From Anomalospiza imberbis (lineage: Eukaryota > Chordata > Aves > Passeriformes > Viduidae), in NCBI RefSeq assembly GCF_031753505.1, contig NW_027099294.1:248001-312000 (forward strand): a stretch of 64,000 nucleotides of DNA. Direction: 5' to 3'. The position numbers and the translations under genes are program-made. Under the pieces are notes generated by a model. The model made no database searches. It was not told the DNA's origin and worked only from the letters and a program-made list of their open reading frames with translations. Positions within the stretch are counted from its first letter, which is position 1; each line of letters opens with the position of its first letter. Shown here one piece after another: positions 35,221 through 45,740 of the stretch.

Positions 35221-36939
35221 AGGTTCCTGTTGTCAGTTTTTAGGGTTCCCTTGGGACTGTCAGGGCAGCACAGGTTTGAGGTGGGGGCAGCTTGCGTCTG
35301 GGACACAGCCTAAATCCTTCAGATATTTTGGAGATGGTCGGCCACTCAGCGCCACAGGCCCCTGGGGACAAATACCAGCCCTTTTTCTAAGGAAAGGAAA
35401 GTGGCCAGCCCCGGTTCCTGTTGTCAGTTTTTAGGGTTCCCTTGGGACTGTCAGGGCAGCTAAGATTTGTGGTGGGGGCAGGTTGGGTCTGGGACACAGC
35501 CTTAATCGTTCAGATTTTTTGGAGATGGTTGGCCAATCAGTGGCACAGGCCTCTGGGGACAAAGACCAGCCCTTTTTCAAAAGAAAGGAATGTGGCCAGG
35601 CCAGGTTCCTGTTGTCAGTTTTTAGGGTTCCCTTGGGACTGTCAGGGCTGCACAGGTTTGAGGTGGGGGCAGCTTGCATCTGGGACACAGCCTTAATCAT
35701 TCAGATATTTTGGAGGCAGCCGCCCGCTCAGGGCAACAGGACCCTGGAGAAAAAGTCCGTCCCTTTTCACTGGGAAAGGAAAGTGGCCAGATCAGGTTCC
35801 TGAAGTCACTTCCAAAAGTTCCCTTGGCACTGTCAGGGTAGCACAGGTTTGTGGTGGGGGAAGCTTGCATCTGGGACAAGGCCTTGGTTGTTCAGATTTT
35901 TTTGAGGCGGCCAGCCACTCAGAGCCACAGGCCCCTGCAGAAAAAGACCAGCCCTTTTTCCAGGGCAAGGAAAGTTGCCATCCCAGGTTCCTGATGTGAG
36001 TTTGTAGGGTTCCCTTGGACTGTCAGGGCAGCACAGGTTTGTGGTGGGGGCAGCTTTCGTCTGGGACACAGCCTTAATCGTTCAGATTTTTTGGAGGGGG
36101 CCTCCCCCTCAGGGCAGCAGGACCCTGGAGAAAAAGTCCGTCCCTTTTCCCTGGCAAAGGAAAGTGGCCATCCCAGGTTCCTGATGACAGTTTGCAGGGT
36201 TCCCTTGGGACTGTCAGGGCAGCACAGGTTTGAGGTGGGGGCAGGTTGCGTCTGGGACACAGGCTTTGTCTTTCGCATTTTTTCGAGGTGGCCGGCCAAC
36301 CAGGGCCACAGGCCCCTGCAGAAAAACACCAGCCCTTTTTCCGGGGGAAGGAAAGTGGCTATCACAGGTTCCTGATGTGAGTTTGTAGGGTTCCCTTGGG
36401 AATGGCAGGGCAGCACAGGTTTGAGGTGGGGGCAGGTTGGGTCTGGGACACTGCCTTAATCGTTCAGATTTTTTGGAGGCGGCCTCCCGCTCAGGGCAGC
36501 AGGACCCTGGAGAAAAAGACCGTCCCTTTTCCCTGGGAAAGGAAAGTGGCCATCCCAGGTTCCTGATGACAGTTTGCAGGGTTCCCTTGGGACTGTCAGG
36601 GCAGCACAGGTTTGAGGTGGGGGCAGGTTGCGTCTGGGACACAGCCTTTGGCTTTCGGATTTTTTAGAGGTGGCCGCCCGCTCAGGGTAACAGGCCCCTG
36701 CAGAAAAATACCAGCCCTTTATCTGGGGGAAGGAAAAGTAGCCATCCCAGGTTCCTGATGTCAATTTGCACCGTTCCCTTGGGACTGTCAGGGCTACACA
36801 GGTTTGAGGTGGGGGCAGGCTCGGTTTGGGACATATCCTTGGTTGTTTGGATTGTTTTGAGGCGGCCGGCCACTCAGGGTCCCAGGCCTCTGGAGACAAA
36901 GATCGGGCCTATTCCCTGGGAAAGGAAAGTGGCCAGCCC
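35221..36939. repeat. Variant 9-mer HOR, duplicate of 1744-3462
   Basis: 1,719 bp, the same length as 1744-3462, with monomers A-B-C-D-[I/G]-H-J-E'-F. Visible differences include GGCCACTCAGC for GGCCAATCAGC, AAGCTTGCATC for AAGCTTGCGTC, GCAGCTTTCG for GCAGCTTGCG, CTGGCAAAGG for CTGGGAAAGG, GGGAATGGCAGG for GGGACTGGCAGG and CAGGGTAACAGG for CAGGGCAACAGG. That is roughly eight changes, about 0.5%. Confidence 0.92.
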
Positions 36940-39046
36940 AGGTTCCTGATGTCAATTTGTAGGGTTCCCTTTGGACTGTCAGGGCAGCACAGATTTGTGG
37001 TGGGGGCAGCTTGCGTCTGGGACACAGCCTTAATAATTCAGATTTTTGGAGGCGGCCTCCCGCTCAGGGCAACAGGACCCTGGAGAAAAAGACCGTCCCT
37101 TTTCCCTGTGAAAGGAAAGTAGCCATCTCAGGTTCCTGATGACAGTTTGCAGGGTTCCCTTGGGACTGTCAGGGCAGCACAGGTTTGAGGTGGGGGCAGC
37201 TTGGGTCTGGGACACAGCCTTTGTCTTACGGATTTTTTCGAGGTGGCCGGCCAACCAGGGCCACAGGCCCCAGCAGAAAAACACCAGCCCTTTTTCTGGG
37301 GGAAGGAAAGTGGCCATCCCAGGTTCCTGATGACAGTTTGCAGTGTTCCCTTGGGACTGGCAGGGCAGCACAGGTTTGAGGTTGGGGCAGCTTGCGTCTG
37401 GGACACAGCCGTAATCATTCAGATATTTTGGAGGCAGCCGCCCGGTCAGGGCAACAGAACCCTGGAGAAAAAGTCCGTCCCTTTTCCCTGGGAAAGGAAA
37501 GTAGCCATCCCAGGTTCCTGATGTCAGTTCCCAGGGTTCCCTTTGGACTGTCAGGGCAGCACAGATTTGTGGTGGGGGCAGGTTGGGTCTGGGACACAGC
37601 CTTAATAATTCAGATTTTTGGAGGCGGCCTCCCGCTCAGGGCAACAGGACCCTGGAGAAAAAGTCCGTCCCTTTTCCCTGGGAAAGGAAAGTAGCCATCC
37701 CAGGTTCCTGATGTCAGTTCCCAGGGTTCCCTTGGGACTGTCAGGGCAGCACAGGTTTGAGGTGGGGGCAACTTGCGTAGGGGACACAGCCTTAATGGTT
37801 CAGATTTTTTGTCGGCGGCCGGCCATTCAGGGCCACAGGCCCTTGGAGACAAAGACAGGCCCTTTTTCCGGGGGAAGGAAAGTGGCCAGCCCAGGTTCCT
37901 GATGACAGTTTGCAGGGTTCCCTTGAGACTGTCAGGGCAGCACAAGTTTGAGGTGGGGGCAGGCTCGGTTTGGGACATATCCTTGGTTGTTCGGATTTTT
38001 TTGAGGCGGCCAGCCACTCAGGGCCAAAGCCCTCTGCAGAAAAAGACCAGCCCTTTTTCCGGGGAAAGGAAAGTGGCCATCCCAGGTTCCTGATGTCACT
38101 TTAAAGGGTTCCCTAGGGACTGTCAGTGCAGCACAGGTTTGAGGTGGGGGCAGGTTGCGTCTGGGACACAGCCGTCATCGTTCAGATTTTTTGGAGGCAG
38201 ATGGCCATTGGGGGCCACAGGCCGCTGGCGGCACAGACCGGCCCTTTTCCCTGGGAAAGGAAAGTGGCCATCCCAGGTTCTTGAAGTCAGTTCCCAGGGT
38301 TCCCTTGGGACTGTCAGGGCAGCACAAGTTTGTGGTGGGGGCAGGCTCGGTTTGGGAAATATCCTTGGTTGTTCGGATTTTTTTGAGGCGGCCGGCGACT
38401 CAGGGACGCAGGCCTCTGGAGAAAAAGACCGTCCTTTTTCCATGGGAAAGGAAAGTGGCCAGCCCAGGTTCCTGAAGTCAGTTCCCAGGGTTCCCTTGGG
38501 ACTGTCAGGGCAGCACAGGTTTGTGGTGGGGGCAGCTTGCGTCTGGGACGCAGCCTTAATCGTTCAGATTTTTTGGAGGGGGCCTCCCCCTCAGGGCAGC
38601 AGGACCCTGGAGAAAAAGTCCGTCCCTTTTCCCTGGGAAAGGAAAGTGGCCATCCCAGGTTCCTGATGACAGTTTGCAGGGTTCCCTTGGGACTGTCAGG
38701 GCAGCACAGGTTTGAGGTGGGGGCAGGTTGCGTCTGGGACACAGGCTTTGTCTTTCGCATTTTTTCGAGGTTGCCGGCCAACCAGGGCCACAGGCCCCTG
38801 CAGAAAAACACCAGCCCTTTTCCCTTTTTCCGGGGGAAGGAAAGTGGCTATCACAGGTTCCTGATGTGAGTTTGTAGGGTTCCCTTGGGACTGGCAGGGC
38901 AGCACAGGTTTGAGGTGGGGGCAGGTTGGGTCGGGGACACTGCCTTAATCCTTCAGATATTTTGGAGATGGTCAGGCCAGTCATCGCCAGAGGCCCCTGG
39001 GGACAAATACCAGCCCTTTTTCTAAGGAAAGGAATGTGTCCAGCCC
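36940..39046. repeat. 11-mer HOR, duplicate of 3463-5569
   Basis: 2,107 bp, K-L-M-N-O-P-Q-R-S-H'-I' in the same register as 3463-5569 at +33,477/+33,478. It shares the private CCGGCGACTCAGGGACGC in R (other R copies have CCGGCCACTC). It differs at K (GACCCTGG for GACGCTGG), in O (GGGGGCAACTTGCG) and in S (AAGTCCG for AAGACCG). Confidence 0.92.
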
Positions 39047-39237
39047 AGGTTCCTGTTGTCAGTTTTTAGGGTTCCCTTGGGACTGTCAGGGCAGCACAGG
39101 TTTGAGGTGGGGGCAGGTTGGGTCTGGGACACAGCCTTAATCGTTCAGATTTTTTGGAGATGGTCGGCCAATCAGCGCCACAGGCCCCTGGGGACAAATA
39201 CCAGCCCTTTTTCTAAGGAAAGGAAAGTGGCCAGCCC
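39047..39237. repeat. A monomer carrying a B-type patch
   Basis: Both ends are type A (TTGTCAGTTTTTAG at the left; TCGGCCAATCAGCGCC, AAATACCAGCC and TCTAAGGAAAGG at the right). The middle, from about 39112 to 39157, reads as B (GGTTGGGTCTGGGACACAGC, CCTTAATCGTTCAGATTTTTTGG). Length is unchanged. This is the pattern of non-reciprocal conversion by the neighbouring B monomer. Confidence 0.8.
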
Positions 39238-41154
39238 AGGTTCCTGTTGTCAGTTTTTAGGGTTCCCTTGGGACTGTCAGGGCAGCTAAGATTTGTGGTG
39301 GGGGCAGGTTGGGTCTGGGACACAGCCTTAATCGTTCAGATTTTTTGGAGATGGTTGGCCAATCAGTGGCACAGGCCTCTGGGGACAAAGACCAGCCCTT
39401 TTTCAAAAGAAAGGAATGTGGCCAGGCCAGGTTCCTGTTGTCAGTTTTTAGGGTTCCCTTGGGACTGTCAGGGCTGCACAGGTTTGAGGTGGGGGCAGCT
39501 TGCATCTGGGACACAGCCTTAATCATTCAGATATTTTGGAGGCAGCCGCCCGCTCAGGGCAACAGGACCCTGGAGAAAAAGTCCGTCCCTTTTCGCTGGG
39601 AAAGGAAAGTGGCCAGATCAGGTTCCTGAAGTCACTTCCAAAAGGTCCCTTGGCACTGTCAGGGTAGCACAGGTTTGTGGTGGGGGAAGCTTGCGTTTGG
39701 GACAAGGCCTTGGTTGTTCAGATTTTTTTGAGGCGGCCAGCCACTCAGAGCCACAGGCCCCTGCAGAAAAAGACCAGCCCCTTTTCCAGGGCAAGGAAAG
39801 TTGCCATCCCAGGTTCCTGATGTGAGTTTGTAGGGTTCCCTTGGACTGTCAGCGCAGCACAGGTTTGAGGTGGGGGCAGCTTGCGTCTGGGACACAGCCT
39901 TTGTCTTTCGGATTTTTTAGAGGTGGCCGGCCAACAAGGGCCACAGGCCCCTGAAGACAAAGACAGGCCCTTTTTCCAGGGGAAGGAAAGTGGCCAGCCC
40001 AGGTTCCTGATGTCAGTTCCCAGGGTTCCCTTTGGACTGTCAGGGCAGCACAAGTTTGAGGTGGGGGCAGGCTCGGTTTGGGACATATCCTTGGTTGTTC
40101 GGATTTTTTTGAGGCGGCCAGCCACTCAGGGCCAAAGCCCTCTGCAGAAAAAGACCAGCCCTTTTTCCGGGGAAAGGAAAGTGGCCATCCCAGGTTCCTG
40201 ATGTCGCTTTAAAGGGTTCCATTGGGACTGTCAGTGCAGCACAGGTTTGAGGTGGGGGCAGGTTGCGTCTGGGACACAGCCGTCATCGTTCAGATTTTTT
40301 GGAGGCAGATGGCCATTGGGGGCCACAAGCCGCTGGCGGCACAGACCGGCCCTTTTCCCTGGGAAAGGAAAGTGGCCATCCCAGGTTCTTGAAGTCAGTT
40401 CCCAGGGTTCCCTTGGGACAGTCAGGGCAGCACAAGTTTGTGGTGGGGGCAGGCTCGGTTTGGGAAATATCCTTGGTTGTTCGGATTTTTTTGAGGCGGC
40501 CGGCCACTCAGGGACGCAGGCCTCTGGAGAAAAAGACCGTCCTTTTTCCATGGGAAAGGAAAGTGGCCAGCCCAGGTTCCTGAAGTCAGTTCCCAGGGTT
40601 CCCTTGGGACTGTCAGGGCAGCACAGGTTTGAGGTGGGGGCAGCTTGGGTCTGGGACACAGCCTTTGTCTTACGGATTTTTTCGAGGTGGCCGGCCAACC
40701 AGGGCCACAGGCCCCAGCAGAAAAACACCAGCCCTTTTTCTGGGGGAAGGAAAGTGGCCATCCCAGGTTCCTGATGACAGTTTGCAGGGTTCCCATGGGA
40801 CTGTCAGGGCAGCACAGGTTTGAGGTGGGGGCAGGTTGCGTCTGGGACACAGGCTTTGTCTTTCGCATTTTTTCGAGGTTGCCGGCCAACCAGGGCCACA
40901 GGCCCCTGCAGAAAAACACCAGCCCTTTTATCTTTTTCCGGGGGAAGGAAAGTGGCTATCACAGGTTCCTGATGTGAGTTTGTAGGGTTCCCTTGGGACT
41001 GGCAGGGCAGCACAGGTTTGAGGTGGGGGCAGGTTGGGTCGGGGACACTGCCTTAATCCTTCAGATATTTTGGAGATGGTCAGGCCAGTCATCGCCAGAG
41101 TCCCCTGGGGACAAATACCAGCCCTTTTTCTAAGGAAAGGAATGTGTCCAGACC
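39047..41154. repeat. Mixed 11-mer HOR, duplicate of 5570-7677 with two altered monomers
   Basis: Order A/B-B-C-D-T-U-Q-R-[S/L]-H'-I', 2,108 bp. Two monomers differ from 5570-7677. The first (39047-39237) carries a B-type patch inside A. The ninth (about 40575) has S's left end on L's right half (TTTGTCTTACGG). H' has TTTTATCTTTTT where other copies have TTTTCCCTTTTT. The ends realign exactly with the other copy, so both changes are length-neutral. Confidence 0.9.
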
Positions 41155-42107
41155 AGGTTCCTGTTGTCAGTTTTTAGGGTTCCCTTGGGACTGTCAGGGC
41201 AGCACAGATTTGTGGTGGGGGCAGCTTGCGTCTGGGACACAGCCTTAATAATTCAGATTTTTGGAGGCGGCCTCCCGCTCAGGGCAACAGGACGCTGGAG
41301 AAAAAGACCGTCCCTTTTCCCTGTGAAAGGAAAGTAGCCATCTCAGGTTCCTGATGACAGTTTGCAGGGTTCCCTTGGGACTGTCAGGGCAGCACAGGTT
41401 TGAGGTGGGGGCAGCTTGGGTCTGGGACACAGCCTTTGTCTTACGGATTTTTTCGAGGTGGCCGGCCAACCAGGGCCACAGGCCCCAGCAGAAAAACACC
41501 AGCCCTTTTTCTGGGGGAAGGAAAGTGGCCATCCCAGGTTCCTGATGACAGTTTGCAGTGTTCCCTTGGGACTGGCAGGGCAGCACAGGTTTGAGGTTGG
41601 GGCAGCTTGCGTCTGGGACACAGCCGTAATCATTCAGATATTTTGGAGGCAGCCGCCCGGTCAGGGCAACAGAACCCTGGAGAAAAAGTCCGTCCCTTTT
41701 CCCTGGGAAAGGAAAGTAGCCATCCCAGGTTCCTGATGTCAGTTCCCAGGGTTCCCTTTGGACTGTCAGGGCAGCACAGATTTGTGGTGGGGGCAGGTTG
41801 GGTCTGGGACACAGCCTTAATAATTCAGATTTTTGGAGGCGGCCTCCCGCTCAGGGCAACAGGACCCTGGAGAAAAAGTCCGTCCCTTTTCCCTGGGAAA
41901 GGAAAGTAGCCATCCCAGGTTCCTGATGTCAGTTCCCAGGGTTCCCTTGGGACTGTCAGGGCAGCACAGGTTTGAGGTGGGGGCAGCTTGCGTAGGGGAC
42001 ACAGCCTTAATGGTTCAGATTTTTTGTCGGCGGCCGGCCATTCAGGGCCACAGGCCCTTGGAGACAAAGACAGGCCCTTTTTCCGGGGGAAGGAAAGTGG
42101 CCAGCCC
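41155..42107. repeat. Truncated 11-mer (K'-L-M-N-O)
   Basis: Five monomers matching 7678-8631 at +33,477/+33,476, including the hybrid K' with A's left end. The block then leaves the 11-mer: the next monomer begins like P and continues as V. Six monomers of the 11-mer (P to I') and the following A-B-C-D' are missing compared with the first copy. Confidence 0.9.
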
Positions 42108-42298
42108 AGGTTCCTGATGACAGTTTGCAGGGTTCCCTTGAGACTGTCAGGGCCGCTCAAGTTTCAGGTGGGGGCAGGTTGCGTCTGGGACAAATCCTTG
42201 GTTGTTCGGATTGTTTTGAGGCGGCCAGACACTCAGGGCCGTGGGCCCCTTTAGACAAAGACCGGCCGTTTTCCCTGGGAAAGGAAAGTTGCCGTCCC
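42108..42298. repeat. Hybrid monomer P/V
   Basis: Starts as P (GATGACAG, with A at 42122 where V has C) and becomes V (GGCCGCTCAAGTTTCAGG, with C at 42154 where P has A). The stretch between is identical in both parents. It joins O directly to W and accounts for the ten monomers (8632-10553) present in super-unit 1 but absent here. Confidence 0.87.
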
Positions 42299-44783
42299 AG
42301 GTTCCTGATGTGAGTTTGTAGGGTTCCCTTGGGACTGGCAGGGCAGCACAGGTTTGAGGTGGGGGCAGGTTGGGTCTGGGACTCAGCCTTAATCCTTCAG
42401 ATATTTTGGAGATGGTCAGGCCAATCATCGCCACAGGCCCCTGGGGACAAATACCAGCCCTTTTTCTAAGGAAAGGAATGTGGCCATCCCAGGCTCCTGA
42501 TGTCAATTTGCAGGGTTCCCTTGGGACTGTCAGGGCTACACAGGTTTGAGGTAGGGGCAGGCTCGGTTTGGGAAATATCCTTGGTTGTTTGGATTGTTTT
42601 GAGGCGGCCGGCCACTCAGGGTCCCAGGCCCCTGGAGACAATGACCGGGCCTATTCCCTGGGAAAGGAAAGTGGCCAGCCCAGGTTCCTGATGACAGTTT
42701 GCAGTGTTCCCTTGGGACTGTCAGGGCTACACAGGCTTGAGGTGGGGGCAGGTTGGGTCTGGGACACAGCCTTAATCGTTCAGATATTTTGGAGATGGTT
42801 GGCCAAGCAGCGGCACAGGCCTCTGGAGGCAAAGACCAGCCCTTTTTCAAAAGAAAGGAATGTGGCCAGGCCAGGTTCCTGTTGTCAGTTTTTAGGGTTC
42901 CCTTGGGACTGTCAGGGCTGCACAGGTTTCAGGTGGGGGCAGCTTGCGTTTGGGACACAGCCTTAATCGCTCCGATTTTTTTGAGGCGGCCGCCCGCTCA
43001 GGGCAACAGGACCCTGGAGAAAAAGATCGTCCCTTTTCCCTTGGAAAGGAAAGTGGCCATCCCAGGTTCCTGATGTCAATTTGCAGGGTTCCCTTGGGAT
43101 TGTCAGGGAAGCACAGTTTTGAGGTGGGGGCAGGTTGGGTCTGGGACACAGACTTTGTCTTTCGGATTTTTTAGAGGTGGCCGGCCAACAAGGGCCAAAG
43201 GCCCCTGAAGACAAAGACAGGCCCTTTTTCCAGGGGAAGGAAAGTGGCCATCCCAGGTTCCTGATTGCAGTTTGCACGGGTCCCTTTAGACTTTCAGGGC
43301 AGCACAAGTTTGAGGTGGGGGCAGGCTCGGTTTGAGACATATCCTTGGTTGTTCAGAATTTTTGGAGGCGGATGGCTACTCAGGGCCAAAGCCCTCTGCA
43401 GAAAAAGACCAGCCCTTTTTCCGGGGAACAGAAATTCGCCATCCCAGGTTCCTGATGTCAATTTGTAGGGTTCCCTTGGGACTGTCAGGGCTACACAGGT
43501 TTGAGGTGGGGGCAGGTTGCGTCTGGGACACAGCCGTAATCATTCAGATATTTTGGAGGCAGCCGCCCGCTCAGGGCAACAGGACCCTGGAGAAAAAGTC
43601 CGTCCCATTTCCCTGGGAAAGGAAAGTAGCCATCCCAGGTTCCTGATGACAGTTTGTAGGGTTCCCTTGGGACTGTCAGGGCAGCACAGGTTTGAGGTGG
43701 GGGCAGGTTGGGTCTGGGACACAGCCTTAATCCTTCAGATATTTTGGAGGCGGCCGCCCGCTCAGGGCAACAGGAACCTGGAGAAAGAGATCGTCCCTTT
43801 TCCCTGGGAAAGGAGAGTGGCCATCCCAGGTTCCTGATGTCAGTTTTTAGAGTTCCCTTGGGACTGTCAGGGCGGCACAGGTTTGTGGTGGGGGCAGGCT
43901 CGGTTTGGGACATATCCTTGGTTGTTCGGAATTTTTGGAGGCGGCCGGCCACTCAGGGACGCAGGCCTCTGGAGAAAAAGACCGTCCCTTTTCCATGGGA
44001 AAGGAAAGTGGCCAGACCAGGTTCCTGATATCACTTCCCAGGGTTCCCTTTGGACTGTCAGGGCAGCACAGATTTGTGGTGGGGGCAGCTTGCGTCTGCG
44101 ACACAGCCTTAATAATTCAGATTTTTGGAGGCGGCCTCCCGCTCAGGGCAACAGGACGCTGGAGAAAAAGACCGTCCCTTTTCCCTGTGAAAGGAAAGTA
44201 GCCATCTCAGGTTCCTGATGACAGTTTGCAGGGTTCCCTTGGGACTGTCAGGGCAGCACAGGTTTGAGGTGGGGGCAGGTTGCGTCTGGGAGACAGCCTT
44301 TGGCTTTCGGATTTTTTAGAGGTGGCTGCCCGCTCAGGGCAACAGGCCCTCGCAGAAAAACACCAGCCCTTTATCTGGGGGAAGGAAAAGTAGCCATCCC
44401 AGGTTCCTGATGTCAATTTGCAGGGTTCCCTTGGGACTGTCAGGGCTACACAGGTTTGAGGTGGGGGCAGGTTGGGTCTGGGACACAGCCTTAATCCTTC
44501 CGATATTTTGGAGGTGGTCAGGCCAATCATCGCCACAGGCCCCTATGGAAAAAGACAGTCCCTTTTCCCTGGGAAAGGAAAGTGGCCATCCCAGGTTCCT
44601 GATGACATTTTGCAGGGTTCCCTTGGGACTGTCAGGGCAGCACAGGTTTGAGGTGGGGGCAGCTTGCGTCTGGGACACAGCCTTAATCGTTCAGATTTTT
44701 TGGAGGCGGCCTCCCGCTCAGGGCAGCAGGACCCTGGAGAAAAAGACCGTCCCTTTTCCCTGGGAAAGGAAAGTGGCCATCCC
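42108..44783. repeat. Long cassette, 14 monomers ([P/V]-W-X-Y-Z-a-b-c-[d/e]-f-g-h-i-j)
   Basis: Starts: P/V 42108, W 42299, X 42491, Y 42682, Z 42873, a 43064, b 43255, c 43446, d/e 43637, f 43828, g 44019, h 44209, i 44401, j 44593. It follows 10554-12200 at +31,554 and then 12466-13421 at +31,362, the 192-bp step being the fused d/e. Private changes lie in a and b: CCTGAAGAC, GGTCCCTTTAGACTTTCAGG, GTTTGAGACATATCC and GAAATTCGCC. Confidence 0.9.
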
Positions 44784-45740
44784 AGGATCCTGATGACAGT
44801 TTGCAGGGTTCCCTTGGGACTGTCAGGGCAGCACAGGTTTGAGGTGGGGGCAGGTTGCGTCTGGGACACAGCCTTTGGCTTTCGGATTTTTTAGAGGTGG
44901 CCGCCCGCTCAGGGCAACAGGCCCCTGCAGAAAAACACCAGCCCTTTATCTGGGGGAAGGAAAAGTAGCCATCCCAGGTTCCTGATGTCAATTTGCACCG
45001 TTCCCTTGGGACTGTCAGGGCTACACAGGTTTGAGGTGGGGGCAGGCTCGGTTTGGGACATATCCTTGGTTGTTTGGATTGTTTTGAGGCGGCCGGCCAC
45101 TCAGGGTCCCAGGCCTCTGGAGACAAAGATCGGGCCTATTCCCTGGGAAAGGAAAGTGGCCAGCCCAGGTTCCTGATGTCAATTTGTAGGGTTCCCTTGG
45201 GACTGTCAGGGCAGCACAGGTTTGTGGTGGGGGCAGCTTTCGTCTGGGACACAGCCTTAATCGTTCAGATTTTTTGGAGGGGGCCTCCCCCTCAGGGCAG
45301 CAGGACCCTGGAGAAAAAGTCCGTCCCTTTTCCCTGGGAAAGGAAAGTGGCCATCCCAGGTTCCTGATGACAGTTTGCAGGGTTCCCTTGGGACTGTCAG
45401 GGCAGCACAGGTTTGAGGTGGGGGCAGGTTGCGTCTGGGACACAGGCTTTGTCTTTCGCATTTTTTCGAGGTGGCCGGCCAACCAGGGCCACAGGCCCCT
45501 GCAGAAAAACACCAGCCCTTTTTCCGTGGGAAGGAAAGTGGCTATCACAGGTTCCTGATGTGAGTTTGTAGGGTTCCCTTGGGACTGGCAGGGCAGCACA
45601 GGTTTGAGGTGGGGGCAGGTTGGGTCTGGGACACTGCCTTAATCCTTCAGATATTTTGGAGATGGTCAGGCCAGTCATCGCCAGAGGCCCCTGGGGACAA
45701 ATACCAGCCCTTTTTCTAAGGAAAGGAATGTGTCCAGCCC
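44784..45740. repeat. Five-monomer return segment (E'-F-G-H-I), third super-unit
   Basis: Corresponds to 17246-18201 at +27,538 and begins with the same AGGATCCTG. G carries GCAGCTTTCG in place of GCAGCTTGCG, a change also seen in the I/G monomer at 36050. H is full length here, unlike the one-base-short H at 17820. Confidence 0.9.
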
